Positions 1-8,287 of a stretch of 64,000 nt of DNA are shown piece by piece (positions within the stretch are counted from its first letter, which is position 1; each line of letters opens with the position of its first letter). The translations under genes and the position numbers were made by a program. Source of the DNA: Kosakonia arachidis (GTDB taxonomy: Bacteria > Pseudomonadota > Gammaproteobacteria > Enterobacterales > Enterobacteriaceae); contig NZ_FPAU01000004.1 in assembly GCF_900116535.1 (NCBI RefSeq), forward strand, positions 404,534-468,533. The letters run 5' to 3'. The notes under the pieces are model-generated. The model was not told the origin of the DNA. It ran no database searches and saw nothing but the letters and a program-made list of their open reading frames with translations.

Positions 1-811
1 CACTGAGCGCCCCACCGTCGTGCAGACTGCTGGCGAGGTAAATCCCCGCGACGCCATTCAGGAAAAAGGTGACCAGATAAAAGGGCATACCAAAGTTAAA
101 GCGTGCGTGGTACTGGCTGTCTTCCTCACGGCCAAAGCGGGCGTAGTCAAAGGTGTACATCATCAGTACCCATACACCCATGTAATAGGTGAAGCAGTTC
201 CACCAGCCCCACCGTGAAGGGTTGGCCGGGCCATACTCAAGCCAGTTTGCCTGGTAGCCGTAATGCATCACGGAAACAACGATCGTCGCCAGCAACCCCA
301 CCAGGTAAAACGGCAGCAGTACACCGTTGAATTTATCCAGCCAGTGCTGAACGCTACCGAAAATAAGTGGCACGCTGTATATCACCACCAGTGCCGCCGC
401 TGCCCAGTAGACCATACCCGGGAACAGGTGGTTGAGGGCGAAGGCGATCACTGAGCCTTCGAACACGGCATAATAAATCGCCGTGGAGAAGAAGATCAGG
501 GTCGCCAGCGATGCCCCCATCCGCCCGAACAGGCGGCGTGAGAACTGGGCGACAGACAAGCCGCTGCGAATGGCAAAACGACTGATCACGCCATTAATCA
601 AACCATAGGAAATAACGGATAGCGCCATACCGATAATGGCGTTAATCGCCCCGTAGGTCAGTGCCAAAGACGCGCCAACCACAATGTAAAACATAGCGCT
701 GCACACCGCCCACCACGCCATGGTCAGGGAGAATTTCCCCATGCGCGTCGGGTCCGACAGCGCTGACTGACCAACATTTTCCGCCGAGCGGGATTGTGGA
801 GCTGAAGCCAT
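1..811 (-). CDS. NCS1-like (nucleobase/hydantoin-type) permease, 3' part outside window
   Basis: An open frame runs from ATG at 811 off the left edge (about 270 residues present). It begins MASAPQSRSAENV and then shows strongly hydrophobic segments typical of a multi-pass inner-membrane carrier, with a tryptophan- and glycine-rich pattern (MAWWAVCSAMFYIVVGASLA) that resembles the cytosine/hydantoin permease (NCS1) family. An AGGAGG ribosome site lies just before the ATG. It is the last gene of a minus-strand operon after pxpC, separated by 58 bases that contain a small GGGGC-GAA-GCCCC hairpin. NCS1 carriers import nucleobases, allantoin, hydantoins and related small ring compounds by cation symport. 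By context it probably imports the substrate of the upstream amide-opening enzymes. The exact substrate cannot be read from the sequence; family assignment is by eye. Confidence 0.75.
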   Translation of the reverse strand, partial: MASAPQSRSAENVGQSALSDPTRMGKFSLTMAWWAVCSAMFYIVVGASLALTYGAINAIIGMALSVISYGLINGVISRFAIRSGLSVAQFSRRLFGRMGASLATLIFFSTAIYYAVFEGSVIAFALNHLFPGMVYWAAAALVVIYSVPLIFGSVQHWLDKFNGVLLPFYLVGLLATIVVSVMHYGYQANWLEYGPANPSRWGWWNCFTYYMGVWVLMMYTFDYARFGREEDSQYHARFNFGMPFYLVTFFLNGVAGIYLASSLHDGGALS

Positions 812-869
812 AGCAACCTCCTGAAACACGCAATCAAAGTGATGCCATGGGGCGAAGCCCCGGGCAGGG

Positions 870-1850
870 TTAACGCAACACGTTCGCCAGTTGCGCCAGT
901 CGCTGTTGAGACTGGCGGCGGGCAGCCAACGCCTCTTCCAGTGTTACTGGCATAAAGCGGACGTGTTGATTCGGTTGTAACTGACCCAGAATGGCCAGAT
1001 CGGGGCTGATGACGGTCCCCAGCGTCATATAGCCGCCGCCCGATACCGCATCGCGCAGCAGGACAATCGGCTCAAGACCACCCGGCACCTGAACGGAACC
1101 AATGGGGTAGCAGGCATCGACAATATTGGAGGGATCGGAGCCTGCGCCAAACGGTGGCGTTCGTGGGTTAAACGCCAGCGGCTGCCCGCCTTTCAGACGG
1201 TAGCCCGTGCGGTCAGCTTCGGTACTGACATGCCAGTCGTCGGCAAAGAAGGTAGCGACCGCGGCATCCGTCAGTCGGTGGATATAGAGGCCCGGCACCA
1301 GTCGCAGAGTGACGGATTTCTCCAGCATCGGCAGTAATGCCTCAGGAACAGTATTCCCCTCGCGGCGGAAGCGATCCGCGTTTACTGGCTGCACGTTCAA
1401 CACATCACCTGCTGCCAGTCGCCGCCCCTGAAAGCCCCCCAGAGTTCCCAGCGTATAGGTCGAGCGGCTTCCCAGTACGCGCGGCACATCAAGGCCGCCT
1501 GCAATTGCCAGATAACCACGGCATCCCTGGCGTGCAGGGGCAAAGCGCAGATGTTGCCCGGCGTGAATATACAGTGCGCTGTGCGTAGCCGCCGGTTGAT
1601 TGTCGACGATCGGTGTCATCGCCGCGCCGCACACCGCGATCAGTGCATCGGTGGAAAAATGTAACTCCGGGCCGAGCAGCGTCATCTCCAGCACCGCATC
1701 ATCGGCTGCGTTACCCACCAGCAGGTTCGCCATCTGCATTGAATAGGGATCCAACGCGCCGGAAGGGGGAATGCCCAGGTGGTAATAGCCTTCACGCCCT
1801 GCATCCTGTACCGTGGTGGCAAGGCCAGGTTTAATCACATTGATGGTCAT
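870..1850 (-). CDS. pxpC: 5-oxoprolinase subunit C / biotin-dependent carboxyltransferase-type protein (KipA/AHS2 family)
   Basis: 326 residues, beginning MTINVIKPGLATTVQDAGR, with the family signature PPSGALDPYSMQMANLLVGN near residues 28-47 and RTPPFGAGSDPSNI near 229. Members are the C subunit of bacterial 5-oxoprolinase (PxpABC) and are related to the C-terminal parts of urea carboxylase and allophanate hydrolase; they are cytosolic. Its start overlaps the end of pxpB by 20 bases, indicating translational coupling. Because biotin carboxylase and BCCP genes are in the same operon, it may act on a cyclic amide other than 5-oxoproline. Confidence 0.88.
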   Translation of the reverse strand: MTINVIKPGLATTVQDAGREGYYHLGIPPSGALDPYSMQMANLLVGNAADDAVLEMTLLGPELHFSTDALIAVCGAAMTPIVDNQPAATHSALYIHAGQHLRFAPARQGCRGYLAIAGGLDVPRVLGSRSTYTLGTLGGFQGRRLAAGDVLNVQPVNADRFRREGNTVPEALLPMLEKSVTLRLVPGLYIHRLTDAAVATFFADDWHVSTEADRTGYRLKGGQPLAFNPRTPPFGAGSDPSNIVDACYPIGSVQVPGGLEPIVLLRDAVSGGGYMTLGTVISPDLAILGQLQPNQHVRFMPVTLEEALAARRQSQQRLAQLANVLR

Positions 1851-2721
1851 ACAACCCCCTTTTCAACAACTGAGGATAGCCCTGCGGATCGGCGACGAAG
1901 TCTGCAAGCACAAAGGTCACCTCGCGAATGCGCGGCGAAAACATGCCTTTTTTCACCTGTTCGCTGATGTCGTCATAAGTCTGGTGATCGATGGCGCGGA
2001 ACTGCACAATGTCGCCCGCTTTGAAGAACACCATTTCGCTTTGCAGATACGGCAGATGTTGCGTCGGGTCATAGATTGGCATTGGCGTGATGCCAAACAG
2101 TTGGTATCCGCCAGCGCCACGCACCGAGTAGATACAGCCGAAGCAGCCGCCATGACCGAGGGATAACGCGGGTGTATCGGTACGCGGACGCAGGTATTTC
2201 GGTACCTGGAGCTGTTTGTCATGCTCGACCATCTGGTACATAAACGGCAATCCGGCGACAAAACCCACCATCGAGACGAACCACGGCGTACCGCTGTGGG
2301 CGGCAATAAAGTCGTCTTTATCCGCATAACCATTGATCTGTGCGGCATAGTCGAGGTCGCTGCCTTCCGGTGCCTGGTGGCGATCGCGAAAACGCATTAA
2401 CGTCTCGTGTGTCCACGGATCGTTGTACAGCACCGGCACCTCAATAATGCGTGTCGCCAGCGTTGTGTCGCCTTCGCTATCGGCTTCCAGCGCCTGCAGC
2501 GTGTCGAGCAGCGTTTGCGGTGCCAGCACGTCCGGGTTAAAGCGTACCTGGAAAGAGGCGTTCGCCAGGCAAATATCCAGCACACCCGGGAGCTGGCACG
2601 CCTCCAGTGCCCGCGTCAGCGTCAGGCCGTGAAAAAAAGCCTTTAACGACATGGACTGGTCAATTTCAGCAAACAGATGTTCATCTCCGCCAAACGAGTA
2701 GCGAATCGGATTATTGGCCAT
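1831..2721 (-). CDS. pxpB: 5-oxoprolinase subunit B (KipI/AHS1 family)
   Basis: The frame stays open upstream to 2937, but the family-like protein starts at the ATG at 2721 (MANNPIRYSFGGDEHLFAE), giving 296 residues; the extra upstream residues are the antisense-like, proline/arginine-rich reading of the preceding gene. The conserved AHS1 motifs SLGHGGCFGCIYSVRGAGGY and FGITPMPIYDP lie in the C-terminal half. The start overlaps the stop of the biotin carboxylase gene by 11 bases. PxpB pairs with PxpC, and with PxpA forms an ATP-dependent 5-oxoproline-opening enzyme in other bacteria. Somewhat longer than the E. coli homologue, which fits the paralogous group found beside AccBC-like genes. Confidence 0.88.
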   Translation of the reverse strand: MANNPIRYSFGGDEHLFAEIDQSMSLKAFFHGLTLTRALEACQLPGVLDICLANASFQVRFNPDVLAPQTLLDTLQALEADSEGDTTLATRIIEVPVLYNDPWTHETLMRFRDRHQAPEGSDLDYAAQINGYADKDDFIAAHSGTPWFVSMVGFVAGLPFMYQMVEHDKQLQVPKYLRPRTDTPALSLGHGGCFGCIYSVRGAGGYQLFGITPMPIYDPTQHLPYLQSEMVFFKAGDIVQFRAIDHQTYDDISEQVKKGMFSPRIREVTFVLADFVADPQGYPQLLKRGLYDHQCD

Positions 2722-4111
2722 AGCGACGGTTCTCCTGTAGCGGGGGCGTTGCCGCACTGTCGCGCTCCGCCAGCCACTGCTCAAGGGTGGTGGTGGTGAA
2801 TTCCCCCGCCAACAATTGTGGGTGTTGCAGCAGCCATTGATGCAGCGGGGCGGTGGTTTTGATGCCACGCAGTTCAAGCCCTCCCAGTGCCTGGCGGGCG
2901 CGGGCCAGCGCGTCGGCGCGATCGGTACCCCAGACAATCACCTTCGCCAGCAAGGAGTCATACCACGGGGGAACGCTGTAACCGCTGAAGACATGGCTGT
3001 CGACACGGATCCCTTCGCCACCCGGCCACACCACCGCGTCTATCCTGCCAGGGCAAGGGAAGAAGTTCTTGTCGGGATCTTCGGCGTTAATGCGCATTTC
3101 GCAAGCGCTGCCGCTCAGATGCACATCCGATTGCGCCAACGTTAGCGGTTCACCGTTGGCAATGCGTAACATCCACTGCACCAGATCGATACCCGTTACC
3201 ATCTCGGTTACCGGGTGTTCCACCTGGATACGGGTATTCATCTCAATGAACCAGAACTCGCCGCGCGTTTCATCAAACAGGTATTCCAGCGTGCCTGCCC
3301 CGCGGTAGCGTAGGTGTCGCGCCAGTTGCACTGCGCTGTCGCAGAGCGCGGCCCGCTGGGCAGGACTCAGGGCAGGCGAGGGCGCTTCCTCAAATATTTT
3401 CTGCCGACGGCGCTGTAACGAGCACTCGCGGTCGAACAGGTGGATCACTCGCTCGCCATCACCGAGGATCTGCACTTCAACATGGCGGGCGCGGGCGATA
3501 AAACGTTCGAGGTAGACTGCGCTGGAGCCAAAAGCGGCTTTCGATTCGCTCTGGGCAACGGGGAATTCCCGCGCCAGTGCCTCATCATTTTCTACCACGC
3601 GGATACCGCGACCACCGCCACCGGCTGCGGCTTTAATCAGGCAGGGATAACCGATCTGGCTGGCACGAACTTGCGCTGCCTGCACCGTTTCCAGCACCCT
3701 GGAGCCGGGAACGACTGGCACACCGGCTTCTGCTGCTGTGCGGCGGGCTGCGGCTTTATCGCCCATGATGCGAATGGTTTGCGCGTCGGGGCCGACGAAA
3801 ATATACCCGGCCTGTTCAACACGCTCGGCAAACTGGGCATTTTCCGACAGAAAACCGTAGCCAGGGTGGATCGCATTTGCACCGGTTTGCGCGGCGGCAT
3901 CCAGCAAGGCATTAATGTTGAGATAACTGCGCGCGGCTGGCGCCGGGCCGATAATGCACACCTCATCGGCCAGTTTTGCCGCGAGGCTTTCACTGTCCGC
4001 CTCGCTGCATGCCGCCACCGTTGGGATCCCCAGCGCTTGCGCAGCACGAATAATACGCACCGCTATTTCCCCACGGTTGGCGACCAATAATTTTTTTATT
4101 TTCCCCGTCAT
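2711..4111 (-). CDS. biotin carboxylase (AccC-like ATP-grasp subunit)
   Basis: 466 residues from ATG at 4111 (MTGKIKKLLVANRGEIAVRI). This start has GGAGG eight bases upstream and leaves 16 bases after the BCCP stop; the further upstream ATG at 4135 lacks such a site. Domains in order: N-terminal biotin carboxylase fold with HPGYGFLSENAQFA near residue 82, ATP-grasp with the glycine-rich loop AAAGGGGRGIR near 160, the catalytic stretch EMNTRIQVEHPVTEM near 287, and a C-terminal biotin-carboxylase cap. The family carboxylates biotin on a carrier protein with ATP and bicarbonate. It is clearly a second AccC-like protein rather than the housekeeping accC, which normally sits next to accB elsewhere. 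Here it likely serves the PxpABC-type proteins encoded beside it. Confidence 0.92.
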   Translation of the reverse strand: MTGKIKKLLVANRGEIAVRIIRAAQALGIPTVAACSEADSESLAAKLADEVCIIGPAPAARSYLNINALLDAAAQTGANAIHPGYGFLSENAQFAERVEQAGYIFVGPDAQTIRIMGDKAAARRTAAEAGVPVVPGSRVLETVQAAQVRASQIGYPCLIKAAAGGGGRGIRVVENDEALAREFPVAQSESKAAFGSSAVYLERFIARARHVEVQILGDGERVIHLFDRECSLQRRRQKIFEEAPSPALSPAQRAALCDSAVQLARHLRYRGAGTLEYLFDETRGEFWFIEMNTRIQVEHPVTEMVTGIDLVQWMLRIANGEPLTLAQSDVHLSGSACEMRINAEDPDKNFFPCPGRIDAVVWPGGEGIRVDSHVFSGYSVPPWYDSLLAKVIVWGTDRADALARARQALGGLELRGIKTTAPLHQWLLQHPQLLAGEFTTTTLEQWLAERDSAATPPLQENRRYGQ

Positions 4112-4127
4112 AAATCCTCCGCAGTGA

Positions 4128-4379
4128 TTATTCATTATCGTTTTTTATTATGGCTATCACCTGTCCGGGTTCGATGGCATCACCATTTTGTATGGTGATG
4201 GTTCTGATTATGCCGTGCGTCTCGGCGAATATTTCACTGAACTGCTTCATCACTTCAATTAAGCCAATAATGGTATCGGGTTCGACTTTATCGCCCTCCT
4301 GCACAAAAGGTTCAGCCTCCGGTGAGGGTTGCCGGTAAAAAATACCCGGCAATGGCGAAATAATTTCAATATCAGACAT
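4128..4379 (-). CDS. short biotin carboxyl carrier protein (AccB-like)
   Basis: 83 residues: essentially only the biotinyl/lipoyl domain, without the long N-terminal region and Pro/Ala linker of AccB. The biotinylation site is EVMKQF with Lys45, and the hairpin around it (EGDKVEPDTIIGLIEVMKQF) is standard; the last half (IQNGDAIEPGQVIAII) completes the flattened barrel. GGAGAG precedes the ATG. It lies between pxpA and the biotin carboxylase gene, so the operon carries a complete biotin carboxylase/carrier pair. The Met-Lys pair is kept; the residue after Lys is Gln instead of the usual Met/Leu. Confidence 0.9.
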   Translation of the reverse strand: MSDIEIISPLPGIFYRQPSPEAEPFVQEGDKVEPDTIIGLIEVMKQFSEIFAETHGIIRTITIQNGDAIEPGQVIAIIKNDNE

Positions 4380-4408
4380 CGTATTTCTCTCCAGATAAGC
4401 GGGAATGA

Positions 4409-5176
4409 TTAAACCATACCCGGTGAGCAGACATTTATACCTGCATTAATGAGCGCCATTTTTACCGAGCTGATAATTTCCAGTGCGCCGGGTGTATCAC
4501 TGTGGATACAAATAGAATCGAAACGAATCGGGATGGTATTGCCGGTAACGGTTTTGACTTTCCCCTCCAGACAGGCCATTAACACTTTGTCGGTGATCGC
4601 CTGCACACTAAGACGCCCGGTACTGCGGGTGAAGACAATAAACCCTTGATCGTCATATTCTCTGTCGGCGTAAAACTCGGTGACTACCGGGTGTGCCAGC
4701 CGCTGCGCTGCCTGCCAGACGGCGGAACCCGCCATGCAGTAAAGATAAAGGCCGGCGTCAAGTTGATGCAGGGCAGCAACAAAACATTGCGCTGCCGTTT
4801 CATCCCGTGCCAGGTGCATATATAACGCGCCGTGCGGTTTAATATGCTGCAATGGCAAGGAGTACAAGCGTGCGAATTCACGCAATGCTCCCAGTTGGTA
4901 AATAATATCGTTAACCAGTTCGTCCACCGGAATAGACAAATGGCGGCGACCAAATCCTTGTAAATCATTAAATCCCGGATGTGCGCCAATGGCTACGCCA
5001 TTTTTTCTGGCCGACTCGACGGTTTTTCGCATAATATTGGGATCGCCAGCGTGAAACCCGGTGGCAATATTAGCGGAGCTGATTATCGTCATAAGTTCAT
5101 TATCAACATCATCGCCAATTATCCATGAACCAAAACTTTCTCCTATATCGGAGTTGATATCGACCGTTTTCATCAT
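4409..5176 (-). CDS. pxpA: 5-oxoprolinase subunit A (LamB/YcsF family)
   Basis: 255 residues, with the family start VDINSDIGESFGSW, then ANIATGFHAGDPNIM near 35-50, GAHPGFNDLQGFGRR near 63-77, and HIKPHGALYMHL near 111-122, which carry the conserved acidic and histidine residues of the YcsF fold. Two adjacent ATGs are possible starts. It is the first gene of the minus-strand operon pxpA-BCCP-biotin carboxylase-pxpB-pxpC-permease. PxpA supplies the hydrolase subunit of PxpABC, but YcsF proteins also occur with biotin-dependent enzymes of unknown substrate. A divergent LysR gene starts 150 bases away and is the likely regulator. Confidence 0.9.
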   Translation of the reverse strand: MMKTVDINSDIGESFGSWIIGDDVDNELMTIISSANIATGFHAGDPNIMRKTVESARKNGVAIGAHPGFNDLQGFGRRHLSIPVDELVNDIIYQLGALREFARLYSLPLQHIKPHGALYMHLARDETAAQCFVAALHQLDAGLYLYCMAGSAVWQAAQRLAHPVVTEFYADREYDDQGFIVFTRSTGRLSVQAITDKVLMACLEGKVKTVTGNTIPIRFDSICIHSDTPGALEIISSVKMALINAGINVCSPGMV

Positions 5177-5326
5177 AATAATTTCTTATTCACGTTTTGG
5201 GGTGTTAATTCACTATATGAAGATTTATTTGTATCCGAAAAGTAGTATTTTTAGATAGTCTGATATCAGAAAAACAGAACGCTCATCGGCCAACGTGTTT
5301 GCTTAAATAAAAAGAGGAGGGCAGAG

Positions 5327-6244
5327 ATGCTGACATTACGCCAGGTTCGTTATTTTGTTGCCACCGCCGAAATGGGGCAGATCTCGCTGGCGGCCGTGCA
5401 TCTTAATATTTCGCAGTCGGCGGTCACCGGGGCGATTCAGGAACTGGAGCAGCTATTGGGCAAGAAGCTGTTTACCCGCTCGGTGCACGGCATGATGCTG
5501 ACCGACTACGGGAACCATTTTCTTAACCATGCCTATACCGTGTTACAGACAGTGGATAATGCTGTGCGCAGTATGCCGGTTAATGACACGGGCGCGCGAG
5601 GCACGCTGCGCCTGGCGGCAAGTTACACGGTGCTTGGCTATTTTCTGCCGTTCCATCTGCAACGGCTGGCGCAGGACTACCCGCACATTGATATCCAGTT
5701 GTTTGAGTATGAGCGACAGGATATTGAACAAGGATTGGTTGACCAGACGTTGGATATGGCGCTGGTGCTGACTGGCAATTTACGCCATCAATCGATTTAT
5801 GCCGAAACCCTGTTTAATTCTACGCGCCGCTTGTGGCTGCCATCGCGGCATCCATTATGTGAAAAATCGCACGTGACGCTGGAGGATGTGGCCGGGGAAC
5901 CTTTCATTATGCTCACGGTGGATGAAGCCGCAGAGAGTGCCATGCGCTACTGGGAAGAGGCCGGCGCCAGCCCCAGCGTTATCCTGCGCACCAGTTCGGT
6001 CGAGGCGGTGCGCAGCATGGTGGCTAATGGTTCGGGGATCGCCATCTTATCGGACCTGGTTTATCGCCCATGGTCGCTGGAAGGGCGGCGCATCGAGACC
6101 CGTTCGCTGGTTAACCATGTGCACCCGATGAGCGTCGGTCTGGCATGGCGTCATGACGCCCACTTCACCCCGGCGATGGCGGCGCTGCGCGAGTATTTCC
6201 GCAGCGCATTCGTGACGCAGCAAATCAATATGGTGCGACGTTAA
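5327..6244 (+). CDS. LysR-family transcriptional regulator
   Basis: 305 residues; N-terminal winged helix (MLTLRQVRYFVATAEMGQIS, LNISQSAVTGAIQELEQLLG) followed by a LysR substrate-binding domain starting near residue 90 (GTLRLAASYTVLGYFLPFHL). GAGGAGGG precedes the ATG. It is divergent from the pxpA operon across a 150-base intergenic region, the usual arrangement in which the LysR protein senses a pathway compound and controls the neighbouring operon. Effector unknown. Confidence 0.9.
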   Translation: MLTLRQVRYFVATAEMGQISLAAVHLNISQSAVTGAIQELEQLLGKKLFTRSVHGMMLTDYGNHFLNHAYTVLQTVDNAVRSMPVNDTGARGTLRLAASYTVLGYFLPFHLQRLAQDYPHIDIQLFEYERQDIEQGLVDQTLDMALVLTGNLRHQSIYAETLFNSTRRLWLPSRHPLCEKSHVTLEDVAGEPFIMLTVDEAAESAMRYWEEAGASPSVILRTSSVEAVRSMVANGSGIAILSDLVYRPWSLEGRRIETRSLVNHVHPMSVGLAWRHDAHFTPAMAALREYFRSAFVTQQINMVRR

Positions 6245-6568
6245 CACCGCTCCGCGCCCTGTGTGCGTCATCTTTTCCTCTTTAATAACCAAAAATTTTG
6301 GTATTTGAGACACGGACAAGGCTGGAGTGCCCCGAGCTTGTAGACAAATCTACCCTCTACGGCCCGAGACACTTTCCCGGTCATTTTTAAATCTATTTGT
6401 TGCTTCTCAAATTGAGCATAGTTAATAACATAACTCTGAGCGATAGAGCATAATCAGGGTGATTTGGCGAGTTGAGTACCGCCACTATATCTGAGCCAGG
6501 GCGGACCGAATGTGTATTTATTAACAGTGCATAGCGACACGCTGCCGAGAAGACACGTCGAACAACGA
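6245..6568. other. intergenic region with decayed SDR gene start
   Basis: No intact gene. Bases about 6361-6440 resemble the first codons and upstream region of the SDR gene at 27110-27916, read on the minus strand, but the position of the start codon is ATA instead of ATG. The remainder shows nothing recognisable. Confidence 0.55.
6361..6440 (-). pseudogene. remnant of SDR 5' end and promoter region
   Basis: On the minus strand, the first codons (ATA GAT TTA AAA ATG ACC GGG AAA GTG) mirror those of the SDR gene (ATG GAT TTA AAA CTT ACT GGA AAA GTG), and about 45 bases upstream also match (GAGAAGCAACAAATA versus GAGGAGCAGCAAATG). Homology stops after about ten codons. This is a scrap of a related gene, suggesting a second copy of that cassette once lay here. 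Confidence 0.6.
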
Positions 6569-7405
6569 TCAGAAGCTATATGTCACTTTCAGGCTTCCTG
6601 TGGGCGATGTTTTCCGTTGCACAATTGAGCTATTGCGCGCATCACCAGTCAACTGCGTAAAACCTGCTGCGGCATCTACGCTCCAGTCCTGGTTGATCTT
6701 GTGCGTCCAGTCCATATTCAGGGAATAGGCATAAATTCCAGACTTGGCATCATATCGAGTAAACCCTGATGCGGCCGATTGTGATGCACTTACCCCGTAG
6801 TAAGTCTGCATGTACTTGCTGGTCCCCCAACTGCTGGCCAGTGCCAGCGTCACAGAATTTTTCGATGAGGTATAGAGTGGACTGACAATGCTGAAATGCA
6901 GGGCTTCACCATTGCTTCGCTGAGACATCGGCACCTCAGCCTGCAATTGTAAATTAAGCCAGTCGGTCACCTTGTATCCCAGGCTAAGCACACCGATAGC
7001 TGAGCCTTTAACGTCACCCATACCTCGCAGATAGTCGCTACCGTAGCTGAGCGAGTTGCTGTCCACGTCACGATCCTTTCTGCCTGCGCGATAACTCAGC
7101 GCAGTGCTGTAATCAAATTTGCCGATGTTGTTACCGTAACCGATACCACGCGTGGTACTGACGAAGAAACCATTTACCATAGCGTAATCAATCACCAGGG
7201 CCGTAGTGACGCGGTTTTCATCCGAACCAGAATAAAGTGGCGCAACATCCACACCTCCCCCCAGAGTCAACTCGTTGCCCTGTTTCTGTTCTGCTGCCAG
7301 TATTGGGGTGGACAGTAATGCCAGGACAACTCCCGACAACATTTTTTTTGGGGTACGGCCCGAGAGTGAATGGAGGAACTTATGGCTCAGTTCGATCTTT
7401 CTCAT
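6569..7405 (-). CDS. MipA/OmpV-family outer membrane protein
   Basis: 278 residues. An N-terminal signal sequence (KKMLSGVVLALLSTPILA, cleavage near residue 38) is followed by alternating amphipathic strands and a terminal phenylalanine (KVTYSF), typical of an outer-membrane barrel. The segment LGGGVDVAPLYSGSDENR resembles MipA/OmpV proteins. The first ~20 residues (MRKIELSHKFLHSLSGRTPK) make an unusually long n-region, so translation may begin at M22. It is divergent from a response regulator/kinase pair 204 bases away. In related bacteria MipA-like genes are often controlled by such a neighbouring pair; this is inferred here. Confidence 0.85.
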   Translation of the reverse strand: MRKIELSHKFLHSLSGRTPKKMLSGVVLALLSTPILAAEQKQGNELTLGGGVDVAPLYSGSDENRVTTALVIDYAMVNGFFVSTTRGIGYGNNIGKFDYSTALSYRAGRKDRDVDSNSLSYGSDYLRGMGDVKGSAIGVLSLGYKVTDWLNLQLQAEVPMSQRSNGEALHFSIVSPLYTSSKNSVTLALASSWGTSKYMQTYYGVSASQSAASGFTRYDAKSGIYAYSLNMDWTHKINQDWSVDAAAGFTQLTGDARNSSIVQRKTSPTGSLKVTYSF

Positions 7406-7609
7406 TAAGGAAATCCTTGTGGGTTTAACTGACTACGATACAAGCGGTTTTAAATGCCAGAACGCTCAGTTTGAATGCTCACCCTGAAGTTCCCATGAGC
7501 CAAAAATGAAGAAATACTGAAGTAAGTACGGGTGCTGCAAACCTAATAGATTTCCTGATACCGTTTTTTCTTCAGACGTTCTTCATTCACTGTTGATAAA
7601 GTCACTATT

Positions 7610-8287
7610 GTGAAAATTCTCCTAATCGAAGACGACATCGATCTTGGCAATGGCGTACGTATTGCCCTTGCAGATCAAGGATTAGATGTCATATGGGTTC
7701 GCCGTAAAGTGGATGCGCTGCATCAACTCGATGTCTGCGTGCCAGAACTTGTATTGCTCGACCTCGGCCTGCCCGACGGTGATGGCATGAGCCTGATGGC
7801 ACTTTTGCGTCAGCAGTTCAAGGGGATCCCCGTCATCATCCTTACTGCACGAGGCACTCTGCAAGATCGTCTGACGGGATTGGATGCCGGTGCAGACGAC
7901 TATCTCGTCAAACCTTTTGTTCTCGCTGAGTTGTTGGCCAGGGTGAGAGCACTTGTGCGGCGGAGTTATGGTTTTCAGAATGAGGTGATAGAAATTCGCG
8001 GATTATCTCTTCATGTGCCGACTCGACGCGTGACAGTGAGTGCACGTAATGTTGATTTGACGGCAAGTGAATACGCGTTGCTTGAAACGTTAATGCTGCG
8101 CGCTGACCGCGTGCTCACACGAAGGTTTCTGGAAGAAAGGATCTTCGGTGCAAAAGAAAATATGAGCAATCCTCTCGATGTGCATATGGGAAATTTGCGT
8201 CGCAAAATCGGTGAGGGCTATGTGCGAACGGTGAGGGGCGTAGGGTATGTTATTGATACCTTACCGATTCAGAAGGGGGCAGGTTGA
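7610..8287 (+). CDS. OmpR/QseB-type response regulator
   Basis: 225 residues from a GTG start (GTGAAAATTCTC). Receiver domain with acidic pocket EDD at residues 7-9, phospho-acceptor Asp51 in LVLLDLGLPDGDG, and Lys in LVKPF; C-terminal winged helix with TASEYALLETLMLRADRVLTR and TVRGVGYVI. Overlaps the downstream kinase gene by one base (TGATG). The pair is divergent from the MipA-like gene and is likely to control it. Signal unknown. Confidence 0.92.
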   Translation: MKILLIEDDIDLGNGVRIALADQGLDVIWVRRKVDALHQLDVCVPELVLLDLGLPDGDGMSLMALLRQQFKGIPVIILTARGTLQDRLTGLDAGADDYLVKPFVLAELLARVRALVRRSYGFQNEVIEIRGLSLHVPTRRVTVSARNVDLTASEYALLETLMLRADRVLTRRFLEERIFGAKENMSNPLDVHMGNLRRKIGEGYVRTVRGVGYVIDTLPIQKGAG

